A DNA stretch of 64,000 bases from Pukyongiella litopenaei (GTDB taxonomy: Bacteria; Pseudomonadota; Alphaproteobacteria; Rhodobacterales; Rhodobacteraceae): positions 868,001 to 932,000 of the forward strand of contig NZ_CP027665.1 in NCBI RefSeq assembly GCF_003008555.2, written 5' to 3'. The translations under genes were made by a program, and so were the position numbers. Positions 59,529 through 64,000 of the stretch are shown piece after piece; the stretch's first letter is position 1, and every line of letters starts with the position of its first letter. The notes beneath the pieces were generated by a model. That model was not told the origin of the DNA and ran no database searches. It saw nothing but the letters and a program-made list of their open reading frames with translations.

Positions 59529-60575
59529 CTAGAAGGGCATCGGGTGCTGCCGGTGCGCGGCGACGATGTCGTCCAGCACCTCCTGCGTCAGCGTCACGTC
59601 GACCGAGCCCAGCGCATGGTCGAGCTGCGCCAGCGTGGTCGCCCCGATGATCGTCGTCGCCATGAACGGCCGGGTCCGGCACCAGGCCAGGGCCATGTGA
59701 ACCGGGTCCAGCCCGTGTTTGCGCGCCACTTGCAGGCAGGCATCGACCGCCGTGAATGCGCGCGGTGTCCTGCGTCCGCCCAGTTCCGGGTTCAGCGTCA
59801 TCCGGCTACCGCCGGGCACCGCGCCGTCCTGGTACTTGCCGGTCAGCAGCCCCGCCGCGAGCGGCGAAAACGCCATCAGGCCCACATCCTCGTTGACGCT
59901 CAGTTCGGCCATGTCCGTGTCGAAGAGCCGGCAGAGCAGCGAATATTCGTTCTGCACCGAAACCGCGCGCGGACCCGCCCCCGCCTCGGCCAGCCGCAGC
60001 CATTGCGCGATGCCCCAGGCGGTTTCGTTGGACAGGCCGAAATGGCGGATGGTGCCCCTGTCCACCTCGCGCTGCAATGCCTGCAGGCAGTCCTGCATGT
60101 TGTCGCGCACCGCCGCCGGATCCTGCCGCGACGGGTCGTAGGTCCAGTGCTGGCGGAACATGTAGCTGCCCCGGTTCGGCCAGTGGAACTGGTAGAGGTC
60201 GATATAGTCGGTGCGCAGCCGCCGCAGCGACCCCTCGATCGCGACGGGGATGGTTTCGGCGGTGATCGGGGCGCCGTCGCGCACCGCCTTCTGCCCTTGC
60301 CCCGAATGTTTGGTGGCCAGGATGTAATCACCCCGCCGCGCCGGATGGGCGGCGTTCCAGTTGCCGATGATGTCCTCGGTGCGCCCGGCAGTGTCGCGGC
60401 TGACCGGATTGACCGGATAGACCTCGGCGGTGTCGACGAAATTCACCCCCGATGACAGCGCATGGTCGATCTGCGCATGGGCCTCGGCCTCGCCGGTCTG
60501 GGTGCCGAAGGTCATGGTGCCAAGGCACAGTTCGCTCACCTTCAGACCGGAGCGGCCCAGTTCGTTCAGCTGCAT
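59529..60575 (-). CDS. Aldo/keto reductase (Tas/YajO-like)
   Basis: A 348-residue NADPH-dependent reductase. The N-terminal LGRSGLKVSELCLGTMTFG, the catalytic Asp/Tyr region NFVDTAEVYPVNP, DYILATKHSG for the active-site Lys, and IRHFGLSNETAWGI identify the AKR family; the GRSGLKVS...WPNRG pattern resembles Tas-like proteins. The substrate is unknown. The ATG at 60575 has a GGAG site 7 bases upstream; the far longer in-frame reading upstream overlaps the ImuA-like gene and is not real. It is encoded on the same strand as the BKACE gene, with a 93-base gap. Confidence 0.9.
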   Translation of the reverse strand: MQLNELGRSGLKVSELCLGTMTFGTQTGEAEAHAQIDHALSSGVNFVDTAEVYPVNPVSRDTAGRTEDIIGNWNAAHPARRGDYILATKHSGQGQKAVRDGAPITAETIPVAIEGSLRRLRTDYIDLYQFHWPNRGSYMFRQHWTYDPSRQDPAAVRDNMQDCLQALQREVDRGTIRHFGLSNETAWGIAQWLRLAEAGAGPRAVSVQNEYSLLCRLFDTDMAELSVNEDVGLMAFSPLAAGLLTGKYQDGAVPGGSRMTLNPELGGRRTPRAFTAVDACLQVARKHGLDPVHMALAWCRTRPFMATTIIGATTLAQLDHALGSVDVTLTQEVLDDIVAAHRQHPMPF

Positions 60576-60715
60576 GTGACGGCTCCCCCATTGCTGCCGG
60601 CCGGAGACTAGCCAGCCCTCCTGACAGGGTAAACCACCGAATTTTCGGAGCCGGAAACCGGGCAACCGCAGCTCCGCCTTCAAGAACAAAGGAAGAACTT
60701 GTATGGTTCCTGCCG

Positions 60716-61345
60716 ATGCCGACTCGCCTGCATATTCCGTCCGGATCGCGCCCGCGCCCTGCCCTGACCCTCGGGGACGGGATCGCGCTGACGCGGGCGC
60801 GGGTACATGAGGCCTGCGGCCCGGCGCGCTGGACCTTTGCCATGTGGCTGGCCGGGCGGGTGATGGGCCGGGCCGCCGGGCCGGTGCTGTGGATCGCCCC
60901 GTCCTGGTCCGCCGAAGGGCTGCACCCTGCGGGCATCCTGCCCTGGGCCGACCCGGCGCGGGTCCTGCTGGTGCGTCCCGACCGCGCCCCCGACCTGCTG
61001 TGGTGCGCCGAAGAGGCGCTGCGGTCGGGCGCCGCGCCGCTGGTGGTGGCCGAACTGCCCGAACCGCCGCCGCTGACCCCGGTGCGGCGGCTGCATCTGG
61101 CCGCCGAGACCGGGGCGGAGGCCGCGCCGAAGGGGGCGGCGCCGCTGGGCCTGCTGCTGACCCCGGGCGATGGCGGCGCCGCCGGGGCCGAGAGCCGCTG
61201 GCACATGGCCGGACGACATGATCCGCCGGGACGGGCCTGGCAGCTGGAACGCCGACGCGCCCGCAGCGCGCCACCCAAGGCATGGATTGCCCGCCCGGCG
61301 CGGCGTGACAGCGGCAGGATCGGGATGCAGATCACGGCGGCATGA
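60716..61345 (+). CDS. ImuA-like protein without an adjacent imuB
   Basis: A protein of about 209 residues. The order GIALTRARVHEACGPARWTF, AGPVLWIAPSW, LLWCAEEALRSGAAPLVVAE, then TPVRRLHLAAETG and a C-terminal AWQLERRRAR follows that of ImuA proteins, RecA-like companions of the ImuB/DnaE2 mutagenic polymerase system. There is no clear Walker A motif, and imuB and dnaE2 are not in this window. The Arg/Pro/Ala composition is high. The start is uncertain: no good ribosome-binding site precedes the chosen ATG, while an AAAGGAAG lies 20 bases farther upstream. Confidence 0.55.
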   Translation: MPTRLHIPSGSRPRPALTLGDGIALTRARVHEACGPARWTFAMWLAGRVMGRAAGPVLWIAPSWSAEGLHPAGILPWADPARVLLVRPDRAPDLLWCAEEALRSGAAPLVVAELPEPPPLTPVRRLHLAAETGAEAAPKGAAPLGLLLTPGDGGAAGAESRWHMAGRHDPPGRAWQLERRRARSAPPKAWIARPARRDSGRIGMQITAA

Positions 61346-61444
61346 CAATCGGGTGACACCCCGTGCTCTATCGCCCCGCATCATCCGCGCCTGGTCTATA
61401 CTGGGTCCATACTGGCCACGTCCGCAGTCGGGGCAGGAGACCCG

Positions 61445-62056
61445 ATGACCGCTCCGCTTCACCATAGGCTGCCCCGCCGCACCTTGTTGCTGGCGCTGGC
61501 CGCCTGCATGGTCCTGCCGGTCCGGGCGGGCGCGGCGGCGCGGCGTTACCGCCTCGATCCGGGGGCGACACGGGTCGGGTTCACCTTCACTCTCAACGGC
61601 ACCCCGCAGAGCGGAACCCTGCCGGTGCGCCAGGCCGACATCCGGATCGACCCGGCGCGGCTGACCGCCTCGTCGGTCGATGTGAGGCTGGATGCCGGGC
61701 GGGCGCGCACCGGCATCGGCTTTGTCACCACGACCCTGATCGGCCCCCAGATGCTCGATGCCCGCCGCTTTCCCGAAATCCGCTTCCGTTCCACCGCGAT
61801 CCGGCCGGGCGCTGGCGGGCGGCTGTCCGACGGCGCCGGGATCACCGGCGACCTGACCCTGCATGGGATCACGCGACCGCTGACCTTTGCCGCCGATCTC
61901 TATCGCCCGCGCGGCAGCGCGGCGGACGATCTGAGCCGGCTGACGGTGCATCTGCGCGGCCACCTGAGCCGTGCCGCCTTCGGGCTGACCGCCTATGCGG
62001 ACATGGTCGGCGATACCGTCGGGCTGAGCATCGACGCAGCCATCCGCGCCGCCTGA
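61445..62056 (+). CDS. YceI family periplasmic lipid-binding-type protein
   Basis: A 203-residue exported protein. The signal peptide (RRTLLLALAACMVLPVRAGA) ends near residue 32. The mature part is a YceI beta-barrel with RYRLDPGATRVGFTFTLNG, LIGPQMLDARRFPEIRFRS and GDLTLHGITRPLTFAADL, the family core. YceI proteins bind polyisoprenoid or amide lipids in the periplasm. A candidate -10 (TATACT) and GCAGGAGA ribosome-binding site precede the ATG. It appears monocistronic, with a 128-base gap before the MFS gene. Confidence 0.9.
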   Translation: MTAPLHHRLPRRTLLLALAACMVLPVRAGAAARRYRLDPGATRVGFTFTLNGTPQSGTLPVRQADIRIDPARLTASSVDVRLDAGRARTGIGFVTTTLIGPQMLDARRFPEIRFRSTAIRPGAGGRLSDGAGITGDLTLHGITRPLTFAADLYRPRGSAADDLSRLTVHLRGHLSRAAFGLTAYADMVGDTVGLSIDAAIRAA

Positions 62057-62184
62057 CACGGCCCCGGGTTCACACCGGACCTTCGATCCGCGAACCGGTG
62101 GCCGCGCAGATGAGGGCAAAAACGACCCGAGCGTGTCGATTTTCCACAAGCCCCGCCATGCGCGGTGATCATTCTGGGCCGGTC

Positions 62185-63408
62185 ATGCGAACCATCCTGT
62201 CCTTTGCCGCCCTGTTCCTGTCCGTATTGCTGCTGCAACTGGCCACCGGGGGCGTCGGGCCGCTGGACGCGCTGTCGGGGCTGGCGCTGGATTTCACCGC
62301 CGCCGAGATCGGCCTGCTCGGCTCGGCGCATTTCTTCGGGTTCTTCATCGGCTGCTGGTGGGCGCCCCGCCTGCTGGGAACGGTCGGCCATTCCCGCGCC
62401 TTCGCCGCCTTCACCGCCGCCGGCTCGATCGGCCTGCTGGCACATATGCTGGTGATCGATCCCTGGGCCTGGGCCGCGATGCGGGTGGCATCGGGGCTGT
62501 GCGTGGCGGGCTGCTATACCGTGATCGAGGCCTGGCTGAACGCCAAGGCCACCAATGCCAACCGGGGCCGCACGATGGGCATCTACCGGATGGTGGACAC
62601 ATCCGGGTCGCTGGTGGCGCAGCTGCTGATCGGCGTGCTCGATCCGGCCAGCTATGTTTCCTACAACATCCTGGCGATCATCTGCTGCGCCGCGCTGCTG
62701 CCGCTGACGCTTACGCGGGTGACCCAGCCCGAAACGCCCGCCGCCCCGCGCCTGCGCCCGATGCTGGCCGTCAGGCTGTCGCCCCTTGCCGCAGTCGGGG
62801 TCATCGTCGCCGGCCTGAGCACCGCCGCCTTCCGCATGATCGGGCCGCTCTACGGGCAGGAGGTCGGGCTGCGCGCCGACCAGATCGGCGTGTTCCTCGC
62901 CGCCTTCGTGCTGGGCGGCGCGCTGGCGCAATACCCGGCCGGGTGGCTGGCGGACAAGTATGACCGCCGCCACGTCCTGATCGGGTTTTCCATCGCCGCG
63001 ATCCTGTCCTGCGGCGTCACCATCGCCGCGCCGATGGGGGCGCAAACCGCGATCATGCTGTCGGCCGGGCTGTTCGGGCTGACCACCTTTCCGATCTTCT
63101 CGATCTCGGCGGCCCATGCGCATGACTATGCCAGCAACGAGGAACGGGTCGAGTTGTCGGCGGCGCTGATGTTCCTCTATGCGCTCGGTGCCATCGCCTC
63201 GCCGCTGGTCACCTCGGGGCTGATTGCCGCCTACGGCCCGCAAGCCCTGTTCCTGTTCATCTCGGTCGGCCACCTGGGGCTGCTGGTGTTCGGGCTGGCC
63301 CGGATGCGCGCGCGCCCGGCAAGAACCCGCACCAGCTATGTGTTTACCCCGCGCACGTCATTCCAGATCGGGCGGATCTTCGGCCAGCGCCGCGACCGCG
63401 GCCGCTGA
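62185..63408 (+). CDS. MFS transporter (YcaD-like)
   Basis: A 407-residue transporter with twelve hydrophobic helices. Typical segments are GLLGSAHFFGFFIGCWWAP, a loop motif after helix 4 (CYTVIEAWLNAKATNANRGR), and YPAGWLADKYDRRHVLIGF as the cytosolic loop between helices 8 and 9. The N-terminal pattern and the TNANRGR loop match the YcaD-like family of putative drug or metabolite exporters. The substrate is unknown. The ATG at 62185 begins the first helix directly; the earlier in-frame ATGs precede a non-conserved stretch. Confidence 0.87.
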   Translation: MRTILSFAALFLSVLLLQLATGGVGPLDALSGLALDFTAAEIGLLGSAHFFGFFIGCWWAPRLLGTVGHSRAFAAFTAAGSIGLLAHMLVIDPWAWAAMRVASGLCVAGCYTVIEAWLNAKATNANRGRTMGIYRMVDTSGSLVAQLLIGVLDPASYVSYNILAIICCAALLPLTLTRVTQPETPAAPRLRPMLAVRLSPLAAVGVIVAGLSTAAFRMIGPLYGQEVGLRADQIGVFLAAFVLGGALAQYPAGWLADKYDRRHVLIGFSIAAILSCGVTIAAPMGAQTAIMLSAGLFGLTTFPIFSISAAHAHDYASNEERVELSAALMFLYALGAIASPLVTSGLIAAYGPQALFLFISVGHLGLLVFGLARMRARPARTRTSYVFTPRTSFQIGRIFGQRRDRGR

Positions 63409-63487
63409 GCGGCGCCGCACGTTCCGGGGGTGACGGGCCTGCGCGCCTGCGCTACATACGCCCGCGCATCACAGGACGGACATTCCC

Positions 63488-64000
63488 ATGGCACGGATCC
63501 TCATCACCTCGGCAATCCCGTATATCAACGGGATCAAGCATTTGGGCAATCTCGTCGGCAGCCAGCTGCCCGCCGACCTGTTCGCCCGCTACCAGCGCGG
63601 CCGGGGCAACGAGGTGATGTTCCTCTGCGCCACCGACGAACACGGCACCCCGGCCGAACTGGCCGCGGCCAAGGCCGGCCAGCCGGTTGCCGAATACTGC
63701 ACCGGGATGCACGAGGTGCAGGCGGATATCGCGCGCCGTTTCGGGCTCAGCTTCGATCATTTCGGGCGATCCTCGAGCCCGCAGAACCACGCGCTGACCC
63801 AGCATTTCGCGGGCCGGCTGGCCGATGCCGGGCTGATCCGCGAGGTTGCGGAGAAACAGGTCTATTCCAACGCCGACGGGCGGTTCCTGCCCGACCGCTA
63901 TATCGAAGGCACCTGCCCCAATTGCGGCTACGACCGCGCCCGTGGCGACCAGTGCGAAAACTGCACCAAGCAACTCGACCCGACCGACCTGATCGACCCG
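63488..64000 (+). CDS. metG: Methionyl-tRNA synthetase, N-terminal part (truncated by window edge)
   Basis: The first 171 codons of a class I synthetase that charges tRNA-Met. The start [21 protein letters not shown] contains the HIGH-equivalent motif HLGN, followed by [16 protein letters not shown], the methionine-site region. The zinc knuckle begins at [17 protein letters not shown], giving a four-Cys zinc site. The KMSKS loop and anticodon domain lie beyond the window end. The ATG follows an AGGACGG-type site. It is transcribed in the same direction as the MFS gene, after 79 bases. Confidence 0.95.
   Translation, partial: MARILITSAIPYINGIKHLGNLVGSQLPADLFARYQRGRGNEVMFLCATDEHGTPAELAAAKAGQPVAEYCTGMHEVQADIARRFGLSFDHFGRSSSPQNHALTQHFAGRLADAGLIREVAEKQVYSNADGRFLPDRYIEGTCPNCGYDRARGDQCENCTKQLDPTDLIDP

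Overview
The window looks like a chromosomal segment of a high-G+C alphaproteobacterium of the Rhodobacterales, probably roseobacter-like. The main signs are the siroheme synthase / DUF2849 / cysI / cysH / DUF934 order, an infC gene with an ATA start, a carnitine dehydrogenase fused to a thioesterase, and many genes for N-methylated compounds. No tRNA, rRNA, integrase, transposase or CRISPR array was seen. No gene-free stretch exceeds about 220 bases.

Layout. 0-6.6 kb: an Lrp-type regulator diverges from an assimilatory sulfur operon (cobA/cysG, DUF2849, cysI, cysH, DUF934), followed by a ferredoxin-NADP reductase, a small membrane protein and infC. 6.7-8.0 kb: a secreted peptidoglycan-binding protein. 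8.2-24.3 kb: a tightly packed ten-gene minus-strand operon built around SrfA, SrfB and SrfC homologues. It also encodes a membrane trypsin-like protease, a frameshifted SrfA-like paralogue, a Pro-rich membrane protein, a vWA protein, an ABC ATPase and permease, and a SUMF1-fold protein. 24.5-26.1 kb: an H-NOX-fold protein and a diguanylate cyclase. 26.2-30.4 kb: an MttB-family methyltransferase, a HAD phosphatase, a DUF3572 protein and a PleD-like cyclase. 30.5-32.4 kb: an EF-hand / ECF sigma / anti-sigma-like / metal-sensor operon. 32.6-36.8 kb: DUF983, NUDIX, a DMT transporter, a fatty acid desaturase, DUF2061 and an XRE regulator. 36.8-43.9 kb: a methylthioribose-type locus (SorC regulator, mtnA, mtnK) divergent from a ribose-type ABC importer. 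44.0-56.5 kb: a quaternary-amine ABC transporter flanked by two copies of a [FAD/GcvT oxidoreductase + choline-kinase-like phosphotransferase] pair, with a DeoR regulator and an inositol-monophosphatase-family enzyme. 56.5-60.6 kb: carnitine catabolism with an embedded antisense DUF1203 gene, then an aldo/keto reductase. 60.7-64 kb: an ImuA-like gene, a YceI protein, an MFS transporter and the start of metG.

The best candidate for a poorly described system is the SrfABC-centred operon. SrfB carries Hsp70/actin-type nucleotide motifs and SrfC carries dynamin-like GTPase motifs. Three membrane proteins share a transmembrane-coil module but carry different C-terminal domains. The remaining products look like envelope components: an extracytoplasmic vWA protein, a degenerate SUMF1 fold and an FtsX-type ABC pair. 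The gene order suggests one membrane-spanning NTP-driven machine, but its function cannot be read from sequence alone. The second candidate is the duplicated oxidoreductase-kinase module around the betaine-type importer, which suggests catabolism of a phosphorylatable N-methylated compound.
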